From Enorma sp964624825 (lineage in GTDB: Bacteria > Actinomycetota > Coriobacteriia > Coriobacteriales > Coriobacteriaceae): a stretch of 64,000 nt of DNA. The DNA is taken from contig CAZUYD010000001.1 of NCBI GenBank assembly GCA_964624825.1, positions 62,001-126,000 on the forward strand. Direction: 5' to 3'. Of the stretch, positions 1 to 9,078 are shown in pieces. Made by a program: the position numbers and the translations under genes. The notes under the pieces were generated by a model. That model worked only from the letters and a program-made list of their open reading frames with translations, was not told where the DNA came from and did no database searches. Within the stretch, counting starts at the first letter, position 1. Each line of letters opens with the position of its first letter.

Positions 1-802
1 GGCTTCGAAACGGTCTATATCCCGCCTTCAGGCCAGACACATCCTCACCGGCGACCGAGTGAATGCGCATTGCTTCCAGTTGATCATCTGCCGATAGCGG
101 AGGAAGTATCGACGTCATCCGCCGCGCGAGCATGGTCTTGCCAGAGCCCGGAGCCCCTATCATAAGCAGCCCAAGGCCGCCTGTGGCCGCTATCGCCAGC
201 CCTCGTTTCGCCGCTTCCTGACCCACGACGTCCGCGAAGTCAAGTTCGACAGGTCTTGTGATGCATGGGCGAACATGCTCAAACGTAGATTTGGCACTTG
301 TGATTCCCGCACGGAGACGAGAGAGGTTCGAGAGATACCATTGCTCAATGCCGTCAAGCTCGAAATGATCGGGCGTCCAGGCGCTGATGAGCCTCATGCC
401 TTCGTTGCGCGCGAGAATCTGATATGCCACTTCGCCTCGCACGGGATTGATACGGCCATCGAGCGCAAGCTCGCCGACAAACAAGTACTCGTCGAGCCCT
501 TCCACAGGGATCTGACCCGAGATCGCAAGAATCGCAACGGCAATCGGTAGGTCAAGCCCCGTTCCTGTTTTGCGCATATCGCTGGGTGCAAGATTAATGG
601 TAATGCTCTTACGCGGGAGCTCATATGCGGAGCTTCTCAGCGCGCATCGTATGCGACTTCGTGCTTCAAGAACCGTGGAATCGGGCATGCCGACGATCGT
701 CATGCTCGGCAAGCCTCCTGCAAGGGAGACCTCAACCGTTACCGGTACCGCTTCAACACCGTGTATGCAGGCACCGTGCACCGCAAACACCATCGCGCTC
801 AT
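1..802 (-). CDS. comM: ComM/YifB family Mg-chelatase-like AAA+ ATPase, 5' part only
   Basis: Homologue of ComM/YifB, a hexameric AAA+ protein linked to natural transformation and branch migration of recombination intermediates. The N-terminal domain of the first ~150 residues has the family phrases VEVSLAGGLPSMTIVGMPD and ITINLAPSDMRKTGTGLDLP, then DFADVVGQEAAKRGLAIAA and a Walker A motif GAPGSGKT near residue 215. About 267 codons are visible; the rest (Walker B, sensor and C-terminal domains) lies beyond the left edge, so the gene is partial only because of the window. The ATG overlaps the stop of yraN as ATGA, so the two are probably translationally coupled. The order rnhB-yraN-comM is common in bacteria, often followed by dprA. 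Identity is confident; a role in competence here is inference. Confidence 0.93.
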   Translation of the reverse strand, partial: MSAMVFAVHGACIHGVEAVPVTVEVSLAGGLPSMTIVGMPDSTVLEARSRIRCALRSSAYELPRKSITINLAPSDMRKTGTGLDLPIAVAILAISGQIPVEGLDEYLFVGELALDGRINPVRGEVAYQILARNEGMRLISAWTPDHFELDGIEQWYLSNLSRLRAGITSAKSTFEHVRPCITRPVELDFADVVGQEAAKRGLAIAATGGLGLLMIGAPGSGKTMLARRMTSILPPLSADDQLEAMRIHSVAGEDVSGLKAGYRPFRS

Positions 803-1275
803 TGGGAAAGCTCCCAATCGAACGCACCGATGATATGGTCTACCTGCGCTGCTTCTCCCGAGATTACACACACCCCGATTACATCGAATCGAACGGACAT
901 AACGGGAAAGCGATCCATGATGTAGCACGATGCAATGCGCCGATATCGCTTGCGCTTTCGCCCATCAACCGCCTCCTCAGGATATAACTCATTGGCGTGC
1001 TTCATGCGCCTTGCCTTTACCTCGACAAGAACGATCTCTTCGGTCGCATTATCGAACGCGATGAGGTCGGCCTCGCCTTCAGGACAGCGGTAACCATGCT
1101 CAAGGACATCATATCCGCGTTCTTCAAGGTAACAGGCGGCGAGCATTTCACCGAGCGTTCCAAGCTCATGAGGGATAAGCCCATCGAGAATGCTTGCAGC
1201 CGAATGGTCTGTGACGCTGCTCCGCTCCGATGCACCATCAGCATGCCCCTGGTCACTATGAGTCTTCGATCCCAT
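799..1275 (-). CDS. yraN: YraN/UPF0102 family nuclease-like protein
   Basis: UPF0102 protein with a restriction-endonuclease-like fold. The family signature is visible: ELGTLGEMLAACYLEERGY, then GEADLIAFD and VLVEVKARR, which supply the D...ExK metal-site residues. The biological role of the family is poorly defined. It usually sits, as here, between rnhB and comM/dprA. I chose the internal ATG because GGAGGGA lies six to seven bases upstream; the in-frame ATG 11 codons earlier has no such site. The first ~40 residues after this start are polar and low in conservation compared with the family, so this protein is longer than the usual ~120 aa. It ends by overlapping comM. Confidence 0.9.
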   Translation of the reverse strand: MGSKTHSDQGHADGASERSSVTDHSAASILDGLIPHELGTLGEMLAACYLEERGYDVLEHGYRCPEGEADLIAFDNATEEIVLVEVKARRMKHANELYPEEAVDGRKRKRYRRIASCYIMDRFPVMSVRFDVIGVCVISGEAAQVDHIIGAFDWELSQ

Positions 1276-1440
1276 GATTGCTCCCTCCACGACGTTGAAA
1301 GCAATCATCTACAGGGCATCCGACGTACATGCTGCGGTCACTGGCGAAAAACTGTCACAAACTCTTACCGAAATCTGAGCGAACGCCGCACATCGCAGGT
1401 AGGCATACACAGCAAACGGCTGAACTCATAGTGCGACCGC

Positions 1441-2229
1441 TCAAAATAAAGGCTCAGTTTCTAGGAAGTTTCCACAGAACGTCACACGGTGCTCATCGGT
1501 CAATCCATGCGCCTTGATAGCGGCGATGTGTTGGGGCGAGGCGTATCCCTTCGATTCGGCGAAATGATATGCGGGATAGATCGCATCAAGCTCAACCATG
1601 TGCGCATCGCGCGTGACTTTTGCGATGATGGAAGCGGCTGCAATGCACGCAACCCGGACATCACCGTGCACAACGTCACGTTCATGTTCAACTGCATCCA
1701 GGGGATTGCCATCCATAAGAACGCAGTCGGGTACAAGACCCGTATCTTCGACGGCGCCCGCGACCGCGCGACGGAGTGAGTACGCCATGCCATCACGGTC
1801 GATATCTGCGGCGGGGATGTGATAAATCCCGATCGCGCGCGCGACGCGCGCGATCTCGCCAGCGAGCAGTTCGCGGCGTGCAGCAGACAGCTTTTTCGAA
1901 TCGTTGAGCCCCAAGATGTGCGGCTCGGACGGAAGACAAACGGCGCAGACCGTTAAAGGCCCGGCAACCGAGCCGCGCCCCACTTCATCGACGCCAACAA
2001 CGACGCCGCCTCCGCCAAGCATTTCCATCTCTTCATACATACGACCAACGCGTGCACGCTCGGCCTGCTCGCGCTCGAGACGGCGGCGGGCACGGGCGCA
2101 TGCCGCCTGTACCTGCTTACGCGGATCATCCGAATACCGTGCGAGCAGAGCGGGAAGTTCCTCATACGCTGCCGCTGAGAGCTCGGCTGCAACAGCTGCC
2201 GCAGAACCAGGGCGTAGTTGATGCGCCAC
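1441..2229 (-). CDS. rnhB: Ribonuclease HII
   Basis: Cytoplasmic endonuclease that cleaves the RNA strand of RNA-DNA hybrids and starts removal of misincorporated ribonucleotides. The catalytic motif GVDEVGRGSVAGPL carries the Asp-Glu pair near residue 80. LNDSKKLS, the second acidic block VLMDGNPL, AAASIIAKVTRD and SKGYASPQH follow in the normal order. The 262-residue length reflects a helical ~75-residue N-terminal extension, also found in B. subtilis-type RnhB. The start is GTG, with a loose GGGAAG-type SD. It probably heads the rnhB-yraN-comM unit. About 165 bases separate it from yraN and hold nothing I recognise. A striking palindrome lies 29 bases upstream. Confidence 0.97.
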   Translation of the reverse strand: MAHQLRPGSAAAVAAELSAAAYEELPALLARYSDDPRKQVQAACARARRRLEREQAERARVGRMYEEMEMLGGGGVVVGVDEVGRGSVAGPLTVCAVCLPSEPHILGLNDSKKLSAARRELLAGEIARVARAIGIYHIPAADIDRDGMAYSLRRAVAGAVEDTGLVPDCVLMDGNPLDAVEHERDVVHGDVRVACIAAASIIAKVTRDAHMVELDAIYPAYHFAESKGYASPQHIAAIKAHGLTDEHRVTFCGNFLETEPLF

Positions 2230-2257
2230 GATGCCACTTCCCTCTCTCCATACGACC

Positions 2258-2282
2258 TATGCGATACATAAAGTATCGCATA
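2258..2282. promoter_or_regulatory. 10-bp perfect inverted repeat upstream of rnhB (operator or leader hairpin)
   Basis: TATGCGATAC and GTATCGCATA form a perfect 10-bp inverted repeat around a 5-base AT-rich centre, in the rplS-rnhB gap just before the rnhB GTG. Size and symmetry suit a dimeric regulator site, or an mRNA hairpin in the rnhB leader. No convincing -35/-10 pair could be placed around it. Confidence 0.5.
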
Positions 2283-2389
2283 TCACAGTGCACAACCATC
2301 GTTGTCGGATTGCGGAAAGCGCTTGAGCAGCGCGATGGCACGGGTATGATATCGCTGCGCAACCGCTCCGCGCGCCGTGCGTTACGCAT

Positions 2390-2413
2390 AAAAAAGGGCC
2401 GCAAACGCGACCC
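2390..2413 (-). terminator. Intrinsic terminator of rplS
   Basis: On the minus strand GGGTCGC and GCGGCCC pair over seven bases (one G-T wobble) around a GTTT loop, followed directly by six T residues. It lies about 20 bases past the rplS stop, as expected for a rho-independent terminator, and separates rplS from rnhB. Confidence 0.85.
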
Positions 2414-2435
2414 ATGTCTGAAAGAGAATGTCCGA

Positions 2436-2777
2436 TTAGCGCTTCTCAGGGATGCGCGCGGCCTTTCCGACGCGATCACGCAGATAGTAGAGCTTCGCGC
2501 GACGAACACGACCATGGCGCACGACCTCGAGCTTAGCGATCTTAGGACTGTGAAGCGGGAAGGTACGCTCGACGCCTACGCCGAAGGAGAGCTTGCGCAC
2601 GGTAAAGGTCTCTCGGGAGGAGCCGCCGCTCATGCGAATAACATCACCCTGGAAAACCTGGATGCGCTCGCGATCGCCTTCCTTGATGCGATAATGCACC
2701 TTGACATTGTCGCCGACGCGAACCTCGGGAAGATCCTCGCGGATCTGCTGGCGCTCGATTGCGCGAATGTAGTCCAT
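2436..2777 (-). CDS. rplS: 50S ribosomal protein L19
   Basis: L19 lies at the interface of the ribosomal subunits. At 113 residues it has the normal family length and conserved blocks: VRVGDNVKVHYRIKEGDRER, VFQGDVIRM, SRETFTVRKLSFGVGVERTF and SPKIAKLEVVRHGRVRRAKL. Unlike the frequent rpsP-rimM-trmD-rplS order, rplS here stands apart from the trmD operon (10.6-12.7 kb). It appears to be monocistronic, with its own candidate promoter upstream and a strong terminator downstream. Confidence 0.98.
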   Translation of the reverse strand: MDYIRAIERQQIREDLPEVRVGDNVKVHYRIKEGDRERIQVFQGDVIRMSGGSSRETFTVRKLSFGVGVERTFPLHSPKIAKLEVVRHGRVRRAKLYYLRDRVGKAARIPEKR

Positions 2778-2844
2778 CTATATTCCTCACTCTTCTAGAG
2801 GTGCCGCACCCGTGAGCCGGCACATAGGTTGACAAACGGAGTTA

Positions 2845-2872
2845 ATTATACGCAAGGAATCTCTGCATGCAA
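2845..2872 (-). promoter_or_regulatory. Candidate promoter of rplS
   Basis: On the minus strand TTGCAT, a 16-base spacer and a consensus -10 TATAAT precede rplS, giving a leader of about 60 bases. The -10 is perfect and the -35 is moderate. Confidence 0.6.
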
Positions 2873-2932
2873 GCGGGATTTCTCTTCTTCACGGAGCTGG
2901 CCGCGGTGTCTGCATAGCAGCTCATACGAGAT

Positions 2933-2960
2933 GCAGCGGAAGGCGGGCTCCTTCCGCTGC
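2933..2960. other. Perfect 11-bp hairpin downstream of ppdK
   Basis: GCAGCGGAAGG and CCTTCCGCTGC pair perfectly around a six-base loop, about 50 bases after the ppdK stop. No T tract follows on either strand. It could be an actinobacterial-type terminator without a U tail, or an mRNA 3'-end stabiliser. The remaining bases up to rplS hold only the rplS promoter. Confidence 0.5.
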
Positions 2961-3012
2961 ACAGGTTCAAGCACGGTCGACCAGGTCGCACACCGCGCGC
3001 TTTAGGTATCGG

Positions 3013-5778
3013 TTACCGATCGATGTGTGCCGCCCCTTGTTCGAATTCAAGCTTTGCCTGCGCCGCCGCAAGCCGCGCGATGGGTACGCGATACGGCGAG
3101 CACGAAACATAATCGACGCCCGCGACGTTGAACAGATCCTTGATGGAAGCGGGATCGCCACCGTGCTCGCCGCAGACGCCGCAATGCATGGAGGGATTGG
3201 TGGCATGACCCTTCTCGACTGCCATGCGCACGAGCTCAAGCACCGCCTGGTCAATCGTCTCGAACGGATTTGCCTCAAGCAGTTTCTGGTGCAGGTAGAT
3301 GGGGATGAACTTGGACTCTGCATCGTCGCGCGAGAATCCAAAGGCCGTCTGCGTGAGGTCGTTCGTGCCAAAGCAGAAGAAGTCTGCATGATGCGCGATG
3401 TCATCTGCGGTAAGGCAGGCACGCGGAAGCTCGAGCATGGTACCGATAGAGAGATCGAGCGCGACACCGCACTCTTCTGAAACCTCCTGGATCACCTGTT
3501 CGCATACGGCACGCATTTGCACCTGCTCGGATTCGAGCGAAACGAGCGGCACCATGATCTCTGGCTGAGGCGCGAGTCCCTCGTCGCGGATGAGCGCCGC
3601 CGCAGCGCTTGCGATGGCGCGCACCTGCATGAGCGGAAGCTCGGGAAAAACGAACGAGAGACGCACGCCCCGCAAGCCAAGCATCGGGTTCATCTCGGCC
3701 ATGCCGTCGATGCGGCGGAGCCGATGACGGAGAGGCACAAGCTCTTCGGTGGTCGCACCCGAGAATTCGCGTCTGACGATATGCATTTCAAGCTCGCGAG
3801 GATCATCCAAGAACTCATGAAGGGGCGGATCGATGAGGCGCACCACCACCGGACGGCCGTCCATGACGCGGAAGATCTTGAGGAAGTCCTCGGTTTGAAC
3901 CTTGAGCAGCTCGCTCAGCGCCTTCTCGCGCTCCTCCTGCTCGTCGCTCAAGATGAAGGTCTGGATGATGTTCTTGCGCTCGCCGAGGAACATATGCTCG
4001 GTACGACACAGGCCGATGGCCGCGGCGCCAAATTCGAGCGAAAGCTCCGCATCTTCTGGATTGTCGGCGTTGGCGCGTACATGGTACGGATGCGTTGAAC
4101 CGGCGCGGAGGCGAATCTCGTCTGCCCAGGAAAGAATCGTCTCGAGGTCACCGGTAAGCTCAACCGAGACGAGCGGCACCGCTCCGAGCACCACAATGCC
4201 CTCGGTTCCGTCGATGGAAATAACATCGCCTTCACGGAGCACCACGTCCGTTCCGGCAACGCGCGCCTCTTTAGCTGCCGCGTCGATTTGGATGGCCTCG
4301 GCGCCGCAAACGCACGGGGTGCCCATGCCGCGTGCGATGACGGCCGCATGGCTCGTCTTGCCACCATGGCTTGTGAGAATGCCCCCGGCGACGACCATGC
4401 CCTTGAGGTCGTCTGGATTCGTCTCCCAGCGCACGAGAATGACCTTCTTGCCCTCCCCAGCGAGACGCACCGCGTCATCGGATGAGAAGACCACCTCTCC
4501 TACCGCAGCGCCCGGACTCGCATTGAGGCCGCGTGCAAGCACCGCGACGGAAGCAGAGGCGTCGAACTGCGGATGCAGAAGCTGGTCGAGTTGCGCAGGA
4601 TCGATGCGGCGCACCGCCGTCTCGCGGTCGATGAGCCCTTCCTGAACCATATCGATTGCGATGCGCAGCGCAGCCGTCGCCGTACGCTTGCCCGCGCGCG
4701 TTTGAAGCATCCAGAGCTTGCCCTGCTCGATGGTGAACTCGATGTCGCACATGTCGCGGAAATGGTCTTCGAGTATCTGGAAGATGCGCTCAAGCTCCGT
4801 GGCTGCCTGCTTAAGGGCTGGATAGTTCGCCATATCTTGAATGGGCTCGGTGTTGCGAATCCCCGCGACGACATCTTCGCCCTGGGCGTTGACAAGGAAG
4901 TCCCCGTAGCGCTCGCGGACGCCGTTCGCAGGGTTGCGGGTAAACGCCACGCCGGTCGCAGAGCCCTCGCCCTTGTTGCCATATGCCATGGCCTGAACGT
5001 TCACCGCGGTGCCGAGGTCGTCGGGAATCGCGTTTTGCGCCCGGTAGATGCAGGCGCGCTCGTTCATCCAGCTGCCGAACACGGCCTCGATGGCGAGCTT
5101 GAGCTGCACGCTCGGGTCTTGGGGGAATGCGACTGCGCCGTCAACGGCAAGTTCGGGATGCTTGTCGGCGGCGACGTGCGTGCGGAATATCTCCTTGAAT
5201 TCGTCGACCAGCTCGCGCATATCTTGAGCTGAGAGCTCGGCGTCGGTTTTAACGCCGGCTACCATGCGTTTCTCCGTGAGCGCATTTTCAAAGAGATCAG
5301 CATCGACGCCCATCACGACATCTGAGAACATCTGGATGAAGCGCCGGTACGAATCCCATACGAAGCGCTCGTCGCCGGTCTGGGCAATGAGGCCTTGCGC
5401 AGACGCATCGGTAAGACCGAGGTTGAGAACCGTATCCATCATACCTGGCATCGAAAACGGCGCGCCGGAGCGAACCGATACCAGCAGCGGATCCTCTGCA
5501 TCCCCGAGGCGCTTTCCCATACGCGCCTCAAGGTCGCGGGTCGCCGCCGCGATCTCATCAAGCGCGCCTTCCGGCCAGACATTGCCCGCACTGGAATACT
5601 CTACGCAGGTTTGGCAGGTGATGGTGTATCCACCGGGAACCGGAAGCCCGATCCGGCACATCTCAGCAAGATTCGCGCCTTTACCGCCAAGCTGGTAGTT
5701 CATGCTCGACGAGCCCTCAGTGACATCGGCGCCAACCGCATCGCACCCAAACCGGTACACGCGCTTTATATCGCCCAT
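3013..5778 (-). CDS. ppdK: Pyruvate, phosphate dikinase
   Basis: PPDK interconverts pyruvate + ATP + Pi and PEP + AMP + PPi in the cytoplasm. The N-terminal nucleotide-binding domain begins with YQLGGKGANLAEMCRIGLPV. The central swivelling domain has GGILTSHGGKTSHAAVIARG with the phospho-accepting His. The C-terminal PEP/pyruvate barrel ends with MHCGVCGEHGGDP, which carries the catalytic Cys. The chosen ATG gives 921 residues, close to the family's 870-900, and has GGGGAG five bases upstream. An in-frame start 77 codons earlier would add a sequence foreign to the family. The preceding gene encodes the matching bifunctional kinase/phosphorylase regulator, so activity is probably controlled by threonine phosphorylation. 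PPDK beside a PEP-dependent sugar PTS lifestyle suggests tight PEP/pyruvate control. Confidence 0.97.
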   Translation of the reverse strand: MGDIKRVYRFGCDAVGADVTEGSSSMNYQLGGKGANLAEMCRIGLPVPGGYTITCQTCVEYSSAGNVWPEGALDEIAAATRDLEARMGKRLGDAEDPLLVSVRSGAPFSMPGMMDTVLNLGLTDASAQGLIAQTGDERFVWDSYRRFIQMFSDVVMGVDADLFENALTEKRMVAGVKTDAELSAQDMRELVDEFKEIFRTHVAADKHPELAVDGAVAFPQDPSVQLKLAIEAVFGSWMNERACIYRAQNAIPDDLGTAVNVQAMAYGNKGEGSATGVAFTRNPANGVRERYGDFLVNAQGEDVVAGIRNTEPIQDMANYPALKQAATELERIFQILEDHFRDMCDIEFTIEQGKLWMLQTRAGKRTATAALRIAIDMVQEGLIDRETAVRRIDPAQLDQLLHPQFDASASVAVLARGLNASPGAAVGEVVFSSDDAVRLAGEGKKVILVRWETNPDDLKGMVVAGGILTSHGGKTSHAAVIARGMGTPCVCGAEAIQIDAAAKEARVAGTDVVLREGDVISIDGTEGIVVLGAVPLVSVELTGDLETILSWADEIRLRAGSTHPYHVRANADNPEDAELSLEFGAAAIGLCRTEHMFLGERKNIIQTFILSDEQEEREKALSELLKVQTEDFLKIFRVMDGRPVVVRLIDPPLHEFLDDPRELEMHIVRREFSGATTEELVPLRHRLRRIDGMAEMNPMLGLRGVRLSFVFPELPLMQVRAIASAAAALIRDEGLAPQPEIMVPLVSLESEQVQMRAVCEQVIQEVSEECGVALDLSIGTMLELPRACLTADDIAHHADFFCFGTNDLTQTAFGFSRDDAESKFIPIYLHQKLLEANPFETIDQAVLELVRMAVEKGHATNPSMHCGVCGEHGGDPASIKDLFNVAGVDYVSCSPYRVPIARLAAAQAKLEFEQGAAHIDR

Positions 5779-6067
5779 GATACTCCCCCTTCCAATGAGT
5801 TCCTGCTCGCGAATCGTGTTATGACAAAGCCCATCGGTCGATGGGCTACATGCACTATACGGAGCGTGAAACCTATGGATTCGAAGACGGAATGAATCGC
5901 CGCCATCGGTAAGAAAGCATCGGTAAGCGGTGCGCAACATGGTTACATTATGAAGATACCAGTTAACAGAGTAGCTGGTTATGTGGTACGTGGTGGAGGT
6001 TTCGAACACGCGTTGTCACGCGCGGCACAGCCGTGACCCGGCAAACGCGGCTCCCAGCCAAGCAAGA
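5779..6067. other. ppdR-ppdK intergenic region
   Basis: This 289-base gap has no credible gene. On the minus strand it holds the ppdK SD, a short CCCATC/GATGGG hairpin and a TATAGT hexamer that could be a -10 element, but no matching -35. A ppdK-specific promoter is plausible but not proven from sequence. Confidence 0.35.
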
Positions 6068-6931
6068 TCACGAGATGTCTTCGCGACCTGAGGCATCGCG
6101 CACCGCGCGAGCAGATAGAACGCGGCCAAGGTGCGCGATGATCTCTGATGCCGATTCTTCGATAGCCTTGCCATCGGTGCGCACCACAAAGCAGCCTAGG
6201 CGCTTCATGAGGGCACGCGCCTCGTCCATCTCTCGTTCGATCAGCACAGGATCGGTATACGAACTCGCAACCGCACGCGAGAAGTCATCGGCGAGCCGGC
6301 GCTCGCGGATGTCTGCAATCACATCGGTCGTGGAAAGCAAGCCATACAAGCGCGCGGGATCGACCTCAAACACCGATTGAGGAGGCTCCATCCCGAGCGC
6401 AAGGGGGATGTTCGCCACATGGTATCCCTGAAACGCCAGATACATGGAGAGCGGTGTCTTAGAGGTGCGTGAAACACCCAAAAGCACGATGTCGGCACCC
6501 GAAAGGTCGTGCGCGTTTCGACCATCATCGTGCTCGACAAAATACTCCATGCACTCAATGCGATGGAAGTAGCGGTCATCGGTTTTATGGATAACGCCGG
6601 GGATCCCCCGCGGTTGCTCGCCGGTGAGCACCGAAAGCACTCCCATCGCAGGACCCATGAGGTCAACCGAGGGGATCCGGAGGCGCGAGAGAAGGTCGCA
6701 CACCTGTGCGCGCAGCTCATCTTGAACGATCGTGTGAAAGACCGCCATGCGCTCATGGGCGCGCACGTGCGGTGACAGATATATCTCAACCTGAGCGACG
6801 TCACTCACCCGAGGCAAGCGGGAGATCTCGATGCTTCCCTCTTCGAACTGACCGGCAGCGGCAAGCACTACGTCGCAGGCGGTATCGCCCAATGCGTCGG
6901 AGATTACATGCACAACAGCTCGTCCGCCCAT
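6068..6931 (-). CDS. ppdR: PPDK regulatory protein (bifunctional Ser/Thr kinase / Pi-dependent phosphorylase, DUF299)
   Basis: Member of the DUF299 family, which inactivates PPDK by ADP-dependent phosphorylation of the threonine near the catalytic His and reactivates it by phosphorolysis. Visible features are the N-terminal HVISDALGDTACDVVLAA block, the central ADIVLLGVSRTSKTPLSMYLA segment with its P-loop-like GVSRTSKT, and the IPLALGMEPPQSVFEVDP and IRERRL blocks. The length of 287 residues is normal. The start is the ATG preceded by GGAGG at five bases; a GTG 11 codons upstream is less likely. It lies between glyS and its target ppdK, an arrangement reminiscent of the glyQ-glyS-ccpN-yqfL order in B. 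subtilis, which supports the assignment. Confidence 0.95.
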   Translation of the reverse strand: MGGRAVVHVISDALGDTACDVVLAAAGQFEEGSIEISRLPRVSDVAQVEIYLSPHVRAHERMAVFHTIVQDELRAQVCDLLSRLRIPSVDLMGPAMGVLSVLTGEQPRGIPGVIHKTDDRYFHRIECMEYFVEHDDGRNAHDLSGADIVLLGVSRTSKTPLSMYLAFQGYHVANIPLALGMEPPQSVFEVDPARLYGLLSTTDVIADIRERRLADDFSRAVASSYTDPVLIEREMDEARALMKRLGCFVVRTDGKAIEESASEIIAHLGRVLSARAVRDASGREDIS

Positions 6932-6981
6932 AGGACCTCCGATCAGCGAAATGAAAGCTGTCACCTGGTTCAGGCTGGCGG

Positions 6982-9078
6982 CTATTTCTTCTTGGCGAGC
7001 TGCCCGATATCCGCAACGTCGGTGAACACGGCTTCAAATCGGTTGAGAAGCTTCAGGCGATTCGTGCGCACCGACTCGTCCTCATCCATAACGAGCACCT
7101 CGTCGAAGAAGCGATCGATCGGGTCGCGCAGCGTTGCCAGCGCACGGATGACGCCCTTGAAGTCGAACTCCTCCAACGCACGCGGAACCCGCCGCGCCGC
7201 CGCATCGGTTGCATCGAAGAGCGCGCGCTCCGCGTCGCCCAGAATGGCCGTGTCGACATCGACGCCCAGCGAAGCATCGGCGAGATGGCTCGCACGGGCA
7301 TAGGCCGTCGCGAGGTCGTCGAACAGCGCCTCGTCGTTTGCACGCGCCTCGTCCAGCGCATGAACCAAGGCGAAGAACCGTGCGGGCATACAGACCCGTC
7401 CAGCGGCAACGGCCGCGACGGCATCTGCCGAGCAGCCCCCGTCACGGGCCATCTGCTCCATACGGCCCTTGATGAAACCGCAGACTGTCGTTTTGACCGC
7501 ATCGATATCAAACGCGATGCCCTGCGCCGCATAGGATGCAAGCGCCGCCGAAACGAGCTCCTCGTACCCGCAGGACAGGCGCTCGCGCAAGATGTTCAAC
7601 ACGCCGATGGCGCATCGACGCAACGCAAAGGGGTCCTTCGAACCGGTCGGAGGCTCGTCGATCGCAAACATGCCCGCAATGGTATCGAGCTTGTCGGCAA
7701 CCGCGACGATGCATCCAGCCGTGTTCGCGGGCAGCTCGTCACCTGCGAACCGCGGACGATAGTGGTCGCGGATGGCAACCGAGACATCGTCGCTTTCCCC
7801 CGCGGCCTGAGCGTAATAACCGCCCATCACGCCTTGCTGGCTCGTGAATTCAACGACCGCGCTCGAAACAAGATCCGCTTTCGCCAGATGAGCGGCACGC
7901 ACGGCGCTGGCGGTCTCGAGCGCATCGCACCCCGCCGCACGCGCGATCTCGGCCGCAAGCGCCTCGATGCGCTCGCTCTTCTGCAGCACGGTTCCGAGCT
8001 TCTCTTGGAACGCCACGCGATCGAGCCGGCTACGGAATTCCTCAAGAGGGACCTTCAAGTCTTCGTCGTAGAAGAACTTCGCGTCGTACAGGCGCGCACG
8101 CACCACGCGCTCGTTGCCGTCAACGATGGTGTCAGCGCACGCGGGACGCCCGTTCGATACGACCACGAATTCCCGCGTCAACGCGCCGTCCGCATCGTAA
8201 ATGGGGAAATAGCGTTGATTGGAAAGCATGGATTCGCAGATGATCTCATGCGGAACCTGCAGGAATTCCTCGTCGAAGGCGCCCACGAGCACCGTCGGCC
8301 ACTCGCAAAGGTTCACGACCTCGTCGAGCACCTTCTTTGGCGTATCAACATGCGCTCCGCCGCGTTCAGCCTCGATACGCGCGATGCCCTCGGTGATGAC
8401 GGCGCGACGACGCTCCTCGGAAAGAACAAATGCCGCTTCGAGCACCTGTTCGTAGTGCGCCGGCTCATCGACCGCATGCGCGCCTGGCGCAAGCACCCGG
8501 TGCCCGCGCGTGGTGTTCGCGCTCGACACGTCGGCGTAGCGGACGGGAATCACCTCATCGCCCATAAGGGCGCAGATCCATCGTATGGGGCGAACAAACG
8601 AGTCGTGCGTGGACCCCCAGCGCTGGCTGCGGTAGTTCGGCCACTCCAACGAAGCGATGACGCCTTCGAATAGGGCGCTGAGGATAGGCATCGCGGGCGC
8701 GGAGGGGACGCTCGTCTCGGCGAAGACGTATTCCCGTCCGTCAGAATCCTTGCGGCGGATCAACTCGGAAGCCTCGATACCGAACTTGCGCGCAAACCCT
8801 TCCGCGGCTTTGGTGGGCGCGCCGTCTTCGCCGAAAGCGATGGCGGCAGCAGGACCGCGCTTTACCTCGTGAATCGCTTCAGTTTCGCACGCAACAGCGT
8901 CCACGATGACCGCAAGGCGACGAGGAGAGGAGACAACGCGCAGCGCACCATGGCCAAGCCGTGCCTCATCGAGCGCGCGCTCGACCATAGGCCCTAGCTG
9001 CCTTGCGGCGTTGTTGAGCGGCGCGGAGGGCATCTCCTCGGTACCGATCTCAAACAAAACATCACGGGTGTCGGCCAT
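6982..9078 (-). CDS. glyS: Glycyl-tRNA synthetase beta subunit
   Basis: Beta chain of the bacterial alpha2-beta2 glycyl-tRNA synthetase, involved in tRNA binding. It opens with LFEIGTEEMPSAPL, typical of the family, and contains PRRLAVIV, YPIYDADGALTREFVVVSNG-like blocks, the HD-like middle domain, and DEPPTGSKDPFALRRCAIG. At 698 residues it has the usual length. The ATG follows the stop of glyQ with no intervening base, so alpha and beta chains are made in a coupled, near 1:1 fashion. The next gene is ppdR, 50 bases on. Confidence 0.97.
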   Translation of the reverse strand: MADTRDVLFEIGTEEMPSAPLNNAARQLGPMVERALDEARLGHGALRVVSSPRRLAVIVDAVACETEAIHEVKRGPAAAIAFGEDGAPTKAAEGFARKFGIEASELIRRKDSDGREYVFAETSVPSAPAMPILSALFEGVIASLEWPNYRSQRWGSTHDSFVRPIRWICALMGDEVIPVRYADVSSANTTRGHRVLAPGAHAVDEPAHYEQVLEAAFVLSEERRRAVITEGIARIEAERGGAHVDTPKKVLDEVVNLCEWPTVLVGAFDEEFLQVPHEIICESMLSNQRYFPIYDADGALTREFVVVSNGRPACADTIVDGNERVVRARLYDAKFFYDEDLKVPLEEFRSRLDRVAFQEKLGTVLQKSERIEALAAEIARAAGCDALETASAVRAAHLAKADLVSSAVVEFTSQQGVMGGYYAQAAGESDDVSVAIRDHYRPRFAGDELPANTAGCIVAVADKLDTIAGMFAIDEPPTGSKDPFALRRCAIGVLNILRERLSCGYEELVSAALASYAAQGIAFDIDAVKTTVCGFIKGRMEQMARDGGCSADAVAAVAAGRVCMPARFFALVHALDEARANDEALFDDLATAYARASHLADASLGVDVDTAILGDAERALFDATDAAARRVPRALEEFDFKGVIRALATLRDPIDRFFDEVLVMDEDESVRTNRLKLLNRFEAVFTDVADIGQLAKKK

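Noticed and set aside
5779..6009. N-terminal extension of 77 codons for ppdK
   Set aside because: The internal ATG has a strong SD and gives the family's N-terminus; the extension resembles nothing in PPDK.
7285..8673. 462-codon plus-strand frame
   Set aside because: Antisense to glyS, whose motifs and family length are unmistakable; mirror frame caused by codon bias.
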